This document shows, piece after piece, positions 12,067 through 23,847 of a DNA stretch of 64,000 nt. The DNA is from Marsupella aquatica (lineage: Eukaryota > Marchantiophyta). The translations under genes and the position numbers were made by a program. Position 1 is the first letter of the stretch; every line of letters starts with the position of its first letter. The stretch lies in assembly GCA_973895155.1 (NCBI GenBank), contig OZ316891.1, forward strand, positions 14,880,001 to 14,944,000. The letters run 5' to 3'. The notes beneath the pieces were generated by a model. It saw only the letters and a list, made by a program, of their open reading frames with translations, made no database searches and was not told the origin of the DNA.

Positions 12067-15000
12067 ATGGAGAAGGCGGGTCCCTTGCGGGGATTGTGGA
12101 GGAGAGGAGTTGCCATGAGTGAAGTCATAAAAGGGAGCAGTCTAATCCTACCGGGGTTGGCCTCGCCAGTACAAACTGTGCCACAGCAGCAGGCCCCGCA
12201 ACTCTCCTCTGCCTCCACCTCTTGCTCCACCATCCTGTCTTCTCAATTCCAGCCCTGTCGACGGGTTCGCCAGTATTTATCGGATACCATCAGGTCAGGT
12301 CGATCCCTACATTTGATTTCGTCCTTTGTAATTTAGATTCTGTCGTTCTTGATATACATGCATATACTTTGAGCTTGTTGTGATCTTCGTTTACATTTCA
12401 TTTCTCACTCTTCTCTCTCTATACTCGGCAATTTTCCGCACATGTGAATCAATAATTGGGACTGTGTTTTAATCCTTCTCTCATTGGTATCCACTGGGAG
12501 GTACGCTAAATCTGTTCGATCTAGCCTACGAGGAATATGTCTCTTGGGTTGGTCCTGTTAATTCAATGGAGGATTGCTTCCCTTCCCTTTCGTTCGCCTC
12601 GCTTCTCTTCTCAAAAAATGTGTCTGCAATGCACACATTCTTTGGTCGCTTCCATAGATTGTCGAGCGCTGGCCACCATTTTTCATCCCTCTAACTTGTA
12701 AACTGAAGGTTTTAATTTCTTCAGGCATCATAGGCAGCGGGTGCTTGTCCTAAATGGTAAACTAGGAAAAGGAAGTTTTTGTGTGAAGCATTTCCCATCT
12801 TCTTTCCATGGTGATGCCAGAACGCCGAAGCAGCAGAGCCCACTGCCGAAGAGAAAGTTTAAGGGCGCATTGAATTCGTATCCCACCAGGCAACCGAAGG
12901 GAACTGTGGATGTGCAATCTTTCAATAGCCCGTTTGACGAATCTCATCGTTTGAAAGAAGCAAGAGGGCACGGCAACAATGTAGCAGAGCTGGAGGCACG
13001 TTCCGCTCAAAATCGTGTTCGACCTGCCATGTTGAGGGAAGCTTCAAAGATGGTCGAGCAGAACCTGAACCCTTCACATAAAGTCGATGGTGGGATTGAA
13101 TCACGTCAACAGAACAATGACTGCTTGAAAGTGGAACTCAAACGAGTAGGTGACAGCAGAGATTCGTCCCGAGACACTGCACCAGGAAATTGCAGTGCGC
13201 ACATGCACAGCGCTGGTACCATGAGTCAAGAAACTTCTAATCTGCAGAATCTTCTACAACGAGGTATTACTATCGACTCGTACATGTATGTTGATGTTTT
13301 GAGAAGGTGTTCGAAGCACAAAGACCTTTTAACGACCAAGCAAGTTCATGACTGCATCATTCAGAGTGAAATGGATAAGGATCCGTATGTGGCTCGCTCC
13401 CTCGTGAATGTGTACATCCAATGCGGGGAATTGTTGCATGCACGCAGGGTTTTTGATGAAATTGAGAAGAAGACTGTTATTACATGGACCAAGATGATTG
13501 AAGGATACGCGAAGCATGATCAGGCTGAATCCGCATTTGAACTTTTCAATCAAATGCGCCAAGAAGGTTGCCGGCCTGATGAGATCACATATTTCAGCAT
13601 CCTAAAGGCATGTGCCAGCCCATTAGCTCTTACATGGGGAAAAATAGTTCATGAGTGTATTCGACATGCCGGCTTTGAATCGGATGTTCGTGTAGGGACT
13701 GCCCTCATTAAGATGTATGCAAAGTGTGGGTGCATAACGGAGGCAAGACGACTCTTTGAAAAATTGACTAAACGAGATGTCATCACATGGACTGCAATGA
13801 TCGGTGGACTTGCACAACATGGATTTGGGCATGAAGCGTATCGACTGTTTCTCCAAATGAGACGGGAAGGCTTCGAACCAAATGCAGTCACGTATGCTAG
13901 TATCCTCCATGCATCTGCCTGTGCGGGGGCTTTGGAGTGGGTGAAGGAGGTTCATGGGCTTGCTCGCAAAGCGGGACTGGAGTTGGATTTGCGTGTGGGC
14001 AATGCACTGGTTCACATGTATGTCGAGAGTGGCAGTATAAATGATGCCCGACTAGTTTTTGACAGAATGGAGAAACGTGATGTACTCACATGGACTACAA
14101 TGATCAGTGGATTCACGAAGTATGATGATGCTGAATCCGCATTTAAAATTTTCAATCAAATGCGCCAAGAAGGTTGCCGGCCAGATGAGATCACATATTT
14201 GAGCATCCTGAAGGCATGTGCGAGCCAAATAGCTCTCAAATGGGGAAACCAAGTTCATGAGTGTATTCGACACGACGGTTTTGAATCGGATGTTCGTGTA
14301 GGGACTGCCCTCCTTAAGATGTATTTAGCATGTGGGTGCATAACAGAGGCACGACGAGTTTTTGAAAATTTGACCAATCGAAATGTCATCACATGGACTG
14401 CAATGATCGGTGGACTTGCACACCATGGATGTGGCCATGAAGCCCTGGAACTGTTCATAAAAATGAATGCGGACGGTGTGAAGCCTGACAGGACTACATT
14501 CGTGGCAGTGTTGTCAGCTTGTTGTCACGGAGGCCTTGTTGATGACGGGCGGAGACTCTTTTCAGCTATGACGCAAGATTATGGCATAGAGCCTGACATT
14601 GTGCATTATACCTGCATGGTGGATCTTCTTGGGCGGGCCGGACACTTGGCGGAAGCAGAACTCTTCATTAGTGACATGCCAATTGAGCCCAATGTAGTAA
14701 CTTGGAAGGCCTTGCTAGGGGCTTGTAGAACTTACGGTAATGTGGAGTTGGGGGAATGCGCAGCTAAAGAGGTTTTCAAGTTGGAACCCAATGATGCCTC
14801 CGGATATGTTCTGCTCTCCAACATCTATGCTGCAGCTGGAAAATGGGAGAAGGTTTCATTGGTGCGCACGTTGATGCAAAAGAGAGGTGTTCGGAAGGAG
14901 CAAGGGCGTAGCTGGATTGAAGTTAATAACGTGGTCCATGAATTTGTTGTAGGGGATACGTCTCACCCAGAAGCGAAGGCGATATATACTGAGCTGTATA

Positions 15001-15308
15001 AATTGACTAAAATACTGAAGGCTGAAGGCTACATTCCGGATACCCGGCTGGTGTTGCATGATATCAATGAGGAGGATAAGGAACTAGCGCTTTGCTCTCA
15101 TAGTGAGAAGTTGGCTATTGTTTACGGACTAATTCACATCCCTCGGGAAGAACCGATCCGTGTGAGGAAGAACCTTCGGGTGTGTCCGGATTGCCATACT
15201 GCAACCAAATTCATCTCTAAGGTGACAGGACGCGAGATTATAGCGAGGGATGCAAATCGTTTTCACCATTTTAAAAATGGCGTGTGTTCTTGTGGTGATT
15301 ACTGGTGA
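12067..15308 (+). CDS. PPR-DYW organelle RNA editing factor, array copy 1
   Basis: Exons 12067-12293 and 12725-15308; donor CAG|GTCAGG, acceptor TTCTTCAG, phase 2, giving 936 residues. Exon 1 encodes a basic, Ser/Gln-rich N-terminus of about 76 residues ([17 protein letters not shown]...) typical of a mitochondrial or plastid transit peptide. A poorly conserved linker follows to about residue 250 ([17 protein letters not shown]). PLS-type PPR motifs come next (VITWTKMIEGYAKHDQAESA; GTALIKMYAKCG), then the E/E+ region. A complete DYW cytidine-deaminase domain closes the protein: HSEKLA (HxE), CPDCHTA (CxxC), HHF, CSCGDYW. These proteins bind organelle transcripts and convert specific C to U. 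The shared 3' flank of the three genes (TGACCAG.CTGAAAGCTGTG) shows that whole genes were duplicated. The start was chosen because all three copies align from this ATG. Confidence 0.93.
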
Positions 15309-17747
15309 CCAGGTTGAAAGCTGTGCTGCGCTGGCTGGAAAGTGACTGGAGCGGAGCTATAATCAGGTTTTCGTCGTTTGCTTGATGAAGGGTATACATT
15401 GGAAAAGCTTTATTCGAGAGAGGTTTTTATTGCAGTTCTCAGCGATGTCAGTTCTGTGACAGGAACTTTGAGATGATGCAATTTGGTCTTGTAATAGCTC
15501 CCGCCAGGCTGAAAGATTGTTTCATTCACTCACTAGCTTTGCGAGCAACAGGCAGTTAAAGATATATCCAGTGCTTCATGTACTATCACCGACAAAGAAT
15601 CGGGAAGAGGATCGTTGGTGACTGAGTGTTGTATTCAGTTGCTAAGTTGATCTGGGATCATGATGGTTAGAAAGCTCTGTGCGTTGCTTCGGATAGTGGA
15701 AATCACAAATGCGGTAAAAAGCTCTTGGGTCATTATTTACGAAAATGGTTTCGATACCCCCCAAAAATTTCTTTAGGCTAAGAGACAAAGGCTTTGACTA
15801 TGCGCTCCAGTAGCTATCGTGGATGTGGGCTTGCAAAAAATGATTATACTGACTGAACCCAGGCGAAAACATCCGAAGTGCAATAGGTCTGTTCATTTTG
15901 CTTACTCATCATGAATGGGAGTTTTTCTCTATAGGACAACGGAATGAATATTTCGTGGCCTACCTTTGTGAGTTCTATTAAGGTGTTTAATCATAGATTT
16001 TTGCCTTCTGTAAATGCTAAGTGTTTCTTGCTTGAAGGCTTTGCACATTCGATTGTTAGCACTATCCAATCTGTTTACCAATTTGGTCACCTGCTTTGCC
16101 AGGCTATACTTTTAGCTGCGTCCCTCAGACGTACTTCTCCCATGCAGTTTTCGAGGAGTCTGCAGTAGTAGTTAGCTGGTAGTTGGCTTTGTGTCCTGGA
16201 GGCGTAGCGGACGACCTTCTGGAGATATAGACATTTAGTATGATTCAGATTCAGTGACTTAGACATGGCTCTTATGTTGGGTTCTATTGTTTATTGGTTC
16301 TGTAAACCAGAATGTTGTCATGGGTAACATGGACAAGAATTCGGTGGTTTTATATGTTACACCGCTTAGTGCTCCTTGCCTTATTTCCCCTTCCAGAAAA
16401 ACCCCAAATTACCGAAGTATCTCCCAGCTGCGAATTGTTCTCTGCCACTGAAGTTTCCTTTTTCTTGTCGAAGTTTGTGTAGTGGAGGCTACCCGACGGC
16501 AAAACAGTGGAGCTAACTATGGTCAAATATAGTGCTATTGGCGATGGTAGAACTAATAACCCTCAAGTGTCTACGGGAGGAAAGCTTTGCTAGTTGAACT
16601 TTGCATCCCGGATACAAGGAAAAAATACCTCCAAAAGCCTGAGAACTTGACGACAATGGTCAAGGATAGGAGAGACTGGGAAGGAATATTCCAGGAAGCT
16701 TGAACACTTGACGACCATGGTCCAGGACAAAAGAAATTTGAGGCTTGGGAGGTGCGTTTGAAGGATAGAGAGATTGCATTCAATACTGTGTGACAGAATG
16801 AGAAGACCCATCCTTTCAAAATAACATCTCAATTGGTGATCTAAACTTTGGCCAACATTATGGTATATACTGTAGGTAAGCATTCTGGGCCCCACTTCAA
16901 AGACCCATATCCTTTCCAAATACTCATCTCAAGCCGTGATCTAAACTTTGGCCAAAATTTTGGCATTTTGATAAGCATTTTCGGGACCTACTCAATAATG
17001 GAGACTTCTTGTACCGGTGATTTCTCCATTTCAATGTAAGATTCAGAGATTTGAACTCGTGACCAATCAATTTCATTTTGGGGACCCACTCCTGTTGGGA
17101 TTGAGAGATTTCCTGTCCAAGTGACTTCTCAATTTCATGTAAAGCCTACGTGGACTTGGGTCGCTTGATGGGACCGGTTGTGATGAAATACCGTCATGGT
17201 TCACTCACTCCTGTGAACGTTGTCCCCTCTTTCTTGTAACTCTCCCTTCAGGGACTCACTTAGCTTGACTCAGTCATTTCAAGTGACAGAGCAAATTGCA
17301 TTGTAATGGCAGATCAGGGTAACATCTGTTGTCCGGTCGTTCTTGTAAATCCTCTCCTCGGGCCTCACTGAGGTCGACTCAGTCGAGCTCAATTTCAAGT
17401 GACAGAGCAAATTGTAACGACAGATCAGGGCTTAACACTGCCGCCTTGACAGGGTTTCACCTCCTCACTTTGGTGGAGATTCACGTACGGGGTTGAGCAG
17501 TGCGGCGGAAACCAGGCTGACCAGGCGGACGAAGGGGGAGAGACGAAATGGCCGAGGATTTTATAAATGGAGGTGTAGTAAAGCAGAGTCTTCACTTGTT
17601 GAAGAAGACTAGGTGGCTCGGGGTTTAACGGCGAAACGGGGAAACGGGGAATTTGGGAGTCAGCCTTGCTCTTCGAGCAGGGGGATGGCAGACGACGAGG
17701 TGGAGGGGCACGTCAGAGGGAGTAGAGGGGGGTGAGAGAAGGGAAAA
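15309..17747. other. Spacer between PPR copies 1 and 2, with local tandem duplications and copied promoter region
   Basis: No gene seen. Three imperfect tandem pairs occur: about 16620-16735 (words ACTTGACGAC and ATGGTC), 16803-16960 (TGATCTAAACTTTGGCCAA twice, about 98 bp apart), and 17255-17430 (TTTCAAGTGACAGAGCAAAT twice, about 120 bp apart). From about 17430 the sequence matches the region upstream of copy 1 (TTAACACTGCCGC), so the promoter and 5' UTR were duplicated with the gene. Confidence 0.6.
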
Positions 17748-20700
17748 ATGGAGAGAGCGGGTCCATTGAGGGGTTTGTGGAGGAGAGGGGTTGCTATGAG
17801 TGAAGTGATGAAAGGTAGCAGCCTAATCCTGCCGGTGTTCGGGCCCCCTGTGCAGATTCTGCCACAGCAGCAGGCCCCGCACCTCTCCTCTGCCTCTACC
17901 CCTTGCTCCACCATCCAGACTTCCCATTTCCAGCCCTCTCGACTGGTTCGCCAGCATTCCTCGCTTGCAGTGGGGTGGATCCCCAGGTTCTTACCTACAT
18001 TTCCCTTTCGTCCGTTACTGTTTAATTTCCGTCCTTCTTGGCGTACATCCACGTCTTGCTTTTTGTGATTTTCGTTTAGAATTAATTTCTCATTCTTCTG
18101 TTGGCATTCTTGGAAAGTTTCCGCACATTTTGTAATCAATATGCGGGCCTTCTTTTAAATCCTTCACTCAATGTAGGTACTGTAAATCGGTTCGATACAG
18201 GCCGTCAGGATTAAATGTCTTAGGTTGGGACCTATGAATTGAATGCAGGATTGCTCCATTCCGTTTTCTTTTCCGTTTCCGTTTTCCTTTCCCTTCCCCC
18301 CGCTTCGCTTCAGTAGATTGTAGAGCACTGGGACCATTTTTTTCCTTCTCTGAAACTTGTAATGTTTCACTTTTTCAGGCATCAGCGGCAGCGGGTGCTT
18401 CTCATGGATAGGAAAGCGAAAGGTTCGACAGGTCAAGTATTATTACAATTACTTGAAATGCGTCTGGATAATACAATTTTTCGTTTGGGCATGGCTTCCA
18501 CAATCCCGGGAGCAAGGCAATTGGTTAATCATAGACATATCTCAGTAAATAATGATATAGTTGATATTCCCAGTTACAGTTGTGAACTTGGTGATATTAT
18601 TACAGTAAAAAATAAACAGAAAGCTGGAACTTTTTGTGTTAAGCATTTCCCTTCTTCTTTTAATGGAGATGTCAGACCGCTGGAACAGCAGAGACCTTGG
18701 TCGAAGGAAAAGTTGAACGACGCATTCACCTTGTATCCAACCCGGGAACCGACGAGAACTGTGGATGTACATTCTTTCAATGGACCGTTTGACGAATCTC
18801 GTGGTTTACAAGGTGCAAGAGGGTATGGCAACAATGTAGCAGAGCTGGAGGCACGATCCCCTCAAATTCGCGTAAGAGCTCCCAACTGGAGGGAAGCTGC
18901 AATGATCATCGAGCAGAACCGGAACCCTTCACAAAAAGTCGTTGTTGGGATTGAGTCACGTCAACAGAACAGCCTAAGCAGAGATTGGTCTCGAGACACT
19001 GTACAAGGGAATGGCAATACGCACATGCATAGCGCTGGTACCACGAGTGAAGCAATTGCTGTCTTCCAGAGTCAACTACAACAAGGCATTACTCCAGACT
19101 CGTACACGTATGTTAAAGTTCTGCAAATGTGCTTGAAACAGAAAGACCTTTTAGCGGCCAAGCAGGTTCATGAGTGCATCATCCAGAGTAGATTCGATAA
19201 CAATCCATATGTAGCGAACACCCTCCTGAACGTGTACCTCCGATGCGGGAAATTGTTGGATGCAAGGAGAGTTTTTGATGAACTTGAGAAGAAGACTGTT
19301 GTTACATGGACCATAATGATTGCAGGATATGCGAAGTATGATCAGGCTAAATGTGCATTTGAAATTTTCAATCAAATGCGCCAAGAAGGTTGCCGGCCTG
19401 ATTTAATCACATATTTGAGCATCCTGAAGGCATGTTCCGGCCCATTAGCTCTCAAATGGGGAAAAGAAGTTCATGTGTGTATTCGACAGGCCGGCTTTGA
19501 ATCTGATGTTCGTGTACGGACTGCCCTCCTTAAGATGTATGCAAAGTGCGGGGGCATGACGGAGGCAAGGCAAGTTTTTGAAAATCTGACCAATCGAGAT
19601 GTCATCATATGGACAGTAATGATTGGCGGACTTGCACAACATGGATGTGGGCATGAAGCATATCGGCTGTTTCTCCGAATGCGACGGGAAGGCTTCGAAC
19701 CAGATGCAATCACTTATATCAGCATCCTACGTGGATCTGCAAGTGCGGGGGCTTTGGAGTGGGTGAAGGAGGTTCATGGTCATGCCAGCAATGCGGGACT
19801 AGAGTCAGATTTGCGTGTGGCCAATGCACTGGTTCACATGTATGCAGAGAGTGGCAGTATAGATGATGCCCGACGAGTTTTTGACAGAATGGAGAAACGC
19901 GATGTAGTCACATGGAATGCAATGATCGGTGGACTTGCACACCATGGATGTGCTCGTGAAGCCCTGGAACTCTTCAGACAAATGAATGCGGACCATGTAA
20001 AGCCCGACATGACAACACTGGGGACAGTGTTGTCAGCTTGTTGTCACGGTGGCCTTGTTGATGATGGCCGTAGACTATTTTCTTCGATGACGCAAGATTA
20101 TGGCATCGAGCCTACTGTTGTGCATTATACCTGCATCGTGGATCTTCTTGGGCGGGCTGGACACTTGGAGGAAGCACACCTCGTAATCAGAGACATGCCA
20201 ATTGAACCCAATGTAGTAACTTGGACAGCCTTGCTTGGGGCTTGTAGAACTTACGGAAATGTTGAGTTGGGCGAACTTGTTGCAAACGAGCTTTTCAAGT
20301 TGGAACCCAGTAATGCTTCTGTGTATGTTCTCCTCTCCAACATCTATGCTGCTGCTGGTAAATGGGAGAAGGTTGCATTGGTGCGCACTATAATGCAAGA
20401 AAGAGGTATTCGGAAGGAGCCAGGGCGTAGCTGGATTGAAGTTGATAGCAAGATCCATGAATTCTGTGTAGGGGATACGTCTCACCCAGAAGCGAAGGCG
20501 ATATATAGTGAGCTCAATAAATTGACTGAAATGCTGAAGGCTGAAGGCTACATTGCGGATACCGGGCTTGTGTTGCGTGATGTCAATGAGGAGGATAAAC
20601 AACTAGCGCTTTGCTCTCATAGTGAGAAGTTGGCTATTGCTTACGGACTAATTCACATACCTCGGGAAGAACCAATTCGTGTAAGGAAGAACCTTCGGGT

Positions 20701-20827
20701 GTGTCCAGACTGCCACACTGCAACCAAGTTAATCTCTAAGGTAACAGGACGCGAGATTATAGCGAGGGATGCAAGTCGCTTCCACCATTTTAAAGATGGC
20801 GTGTGTTCTTGTGGTGATTATTGGTGA
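17748..20827 (+). CDS. S4-domain/PPR-DYW fusion protein, array copy 2, with captured plastid rps4 segment
   Basis: Exons 17748-17986 and 18379-20827; donor CCCCAG|GTTCTT, acceptor TTTTTCAG, phase 2, 895 residues. Exon 1 encodes the same transit peptide as copies 1 and 3. Residues about 91-161 (18410-18622) read as plastid ribosomal protein S4: [20 protein letters not shown], then [20 protein letters not shown], then [14 protein letters not shown]. This is the S4 RNA-binding fold with no stop or frameshift, and its DNA is much AT-richer than its flanks. Copy 1 lacks it at the same place. A linker, PLS-type PPR motifs, the E region and a complete DYW domain follow (HSEKLA, CPDCHTA, CSCGDYW). 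Expected role: organelle C-to-U editing factor with an added RNA-binding module. Whether the S4 part works is unknown. Confidence 0.92.
18410..18622 (+). other. rps4: Plastid-derived rps4 fragment (NUPT) within a nuclear coding exon
   Basis: 71 codons match the central S4-domain part of plastid RPS4, as I know it from mosses and other early land plants. The stretch lacks the N-terminal third and the C-terminal 'INELLVVEYYSRQ' end. It sits in frame between QRVLLMD of the host exon and AGTFCVKHF. Its third positions are A/T-rich, like plastid genes. The gene symbol describes the origin, not an independent gene. Confidence 0.88.
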
Positions 20828-23800
20828 CCAGACTGAAAGCTGTGTTGCGCTGGCCGGAAAGTCACTGTAAACAGTTCTCACTTTAATCAGGTTTTCGTTG
20901 TACTAGGTACTTTTGTCAATAACATTTGTTTTCGGAGGAGCCTTTGCTTTGGATATGGACAAGTCTGTGCTTTGTTCCGTTGCCAGCTCTCAACTAAGTT
21001 ATGGAGTCCTTTCCTCCAGATTGCTAGGTACGAAAGCGTGCTCTGGTTAGAATCATTCCCGTAGGAATTTCCGTGTGTTGTGAATGTGAAAGTTGTGAAT
21101 CAGGTGGCTTTGAACCAGGTTCTCTATGTGGTTCGTAAATAGCAAGCTCCCAGACAGAGCGCTACCATTGCAAAATTTAGCAGTTCAAACTGGAACGTAC
21201 TACTTAGGTACTAGCAAGTGACAGTATGCTCATCAACATTTTTAGAAAGAGCGACAGTTATTTGGAAATTCTTTTCATATGAGAGTCCAAGCCATTGTTA
21301 AAGCAAGAAGGACATGGATTGGATTTCTTCTTACAGGTTGAAAGGTAGATTACATTAATAAGCAAACTAACTAGTGAAGAATTTGGTAAAACGCTACTGC
21401 AATGTACAATATGTGGACAGCCGATCAGCTCACTTGCGAACCGAGAGTGGTCTCGTGGCAACAATATTGTTTGATTCACGGTTATGTCAGATTCTATTGG
21501 TAGCGAGTCCAATTGGATAAACCCATTCAATGTCTTGTGTTTTATCTGGAGGTTTTTGGGTCAGTGGTGTTTTGAGAATTTTCGGTGAGTTTGGTGGAGA
21601 ATTCTCTGACTGAGACTGCATTCTCTCGTTACATGGAAGTTCACTGCATTTTCTCTTTGGAATTTCTCAGATGTAGGCCTGTACCAACAACTTGGTTAGA
21701 CTCAGTCCGTTCCATGCTGGGAGGGCCGTAATCGATCAGGAGAACTATTTCGGGAGGAAGAAGACGCGATTCGAATGGAGATATTTTCCTCGTATCAAGG
21801 CATTCTCAGAAGCATAGGAGGTTACGTCGAAAGATTTCCCGTCTCGAGGAGTTCGAGTTACGTCCTTGGTGTTTTCTGTCTGATTTCGGATCTGTCTTTG
21901 ATTGTGGACCATGGATTTCCGTTTTATTTTGAACTGATAGTTTTTTGGTGATTTGCTGGATGAATCATCAAGCGATCATGCAAGTGACATTGCAAGGGGA
22001 AGTCTGTCTGCCGCAAAACCGAGAGTAATTAGGCCCAAATTTGGCTCACAACCTAGTCTGAATTGAGAGCTTTGAGATTTTGCAGCACGGGTTAATGGCC
22101 CTACCTTAAGCTCCATGGGATAAGAATTGTTGGGGGCCAATGCGGGCAAATCTATGTGGGCTGAGCATGGGGCTATACCCCACTACCTTCAAGATGTTTC
22201 GCTTTGTATCTTTCTGTACTTATGGGAAGAGAACACGATCACAGGGCTGCTCTGCAAGGGCAGTCTGAGATTTGTTTACTACTAGTCCAGTGTAAAAAAG
22301 TAAAATCTCAGATTTCAGATTGTTTTCAAAAAATTAAGAAATGAAAAAAGTTGAAAATAAGAGTGAAAAATCTTTCACAGATTAAAGTGTACGAAGTCCT
22401 TATTATGCGGACATTGTGGGCAATATAAGCCATAAAACCTTGGGGCTTAAACCCTCATTTTAGGGGCTTCATAACCCACAATGCCCTGGAAACAGGGCAG
22501 TACTATATAGTCAATTCCCTTCTGACATCTTGCGAGATGATGTGGATGGAGGTTTCTGATGCCAGGAAAAGTGTCCCTTGTAACGTCTTGCATGATCTCT
22601 GGATTGAGGTTTCCGATGCCAAGAAAAAGTGTGCCGAGTTCACACATGCTGCATTCCTGCGCACATCACAATCCCTCCCCGCCAAAGTCACTTTGATTTG
22701 CACAAACTTTGTTTTCCTGTTGGGCGAACATCTTCATACCAACCATCAAATGTTTTCAGAAACACAATTGCCACCGTTGGATAATCAAGTAAAATAAGAA
22801 CTGTGGAATTTCTGAAGAATGACAACAAACTATGCTAAAATAACCCCCCAAACGGGAACCCTTTGACCAAATTTCTTGGATCCCAGGTACAAGTTAGAGC
22901 CCTTAAACCACGATTTTTCCTGGTCAAACCTGGTAGTACAAGGTTTCACTTTAACCATCTTTTTCCTGAAAATCATGGAGTACATTGGCATGGCAGAGTA
23001 AATCTTACTAGTAGAGCACGATGGAAACCTACTTTCCAGGGTTATTGTCTAGAGTGAAATCTCTAGACCCTGACTCTAAGAGAGTGACTGGGAAATAACA
23101 AGGAATCATTTTTTGCAAGATTTGTCTCATCCATACCAAAGACAAGGATGACAGCAAAGGCTAACTAGAAATAATAAGAATTTTTTTTTTGCAGAATTGC
23201 TTAAATCTCTATTTAAATCTCTATTTAAGATCAAGGAACAGGTAATAGGCTAGGGTGAAAACAGGCGGAAGGTGTGACATATTTTCTACAATGCTAGTTG
23301 GTGGGTGCTAATAGTGGCTCAGGAAGCATCATTTAGTGGCTCAGGAAGCATCATTTTTAGGGAAATTGTTTACACAACCGATTGATTGACACTACATTCC
23401 AGACGATCCCAGCACTCTTAAATTTTGGGTCACATGAGCTCTGGTTTTGGTCTGTTGAAGTAGTATTGTGCGTCCATGGGCTCCGAAAGACTACCTTCTT
23501 AGCTCGATCAGCTCAGTTGAGCTCCATGTCAAATGACCGATCACGGCTTATGCTGCAAGCACATTCGAGTGACAGGTCAGGGTTAGCATTGCACCTCCCT
23601 CCCAGCCACCACCATCGTCATGGCAATCAGCTTGGTGGAAATGCGGAAGGAGAAGAGATGAAATGGCTGAGGATGTAGCAATGGAGGTGAAGTAAGGTCG
23701 AGTCTTCACATGTCCCAGAGGAGTAGGGTTGAGGGTTTAATGGTGAACTGGGGAACTGGGAAGCTAGCGTTGGCCTTCGAGAAGGGGCGTGGCAGACGAA

Positions 23801-23847
23801 AACGTGGAGCAGATCAGAGGGAGTGGAGGGGCTGAGAGATGGGAAAA
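20828..23847. other. Spacer between PPR copies 2 and 3
   Basis: No gene seen. 22525-22640 contains a tandem pair of about 57 bp (GAGGTTTCTGATGCCA / GAGGTTTCCGATGCCA), and 23313-23363 a 22-bp unit repeated (TAGTGGCTCAGGAAGCATCA). From about 23570 the sequence again matches the upstream regions of the other two copies, consistent with a duplicated promoter. Confidence 0.55.
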
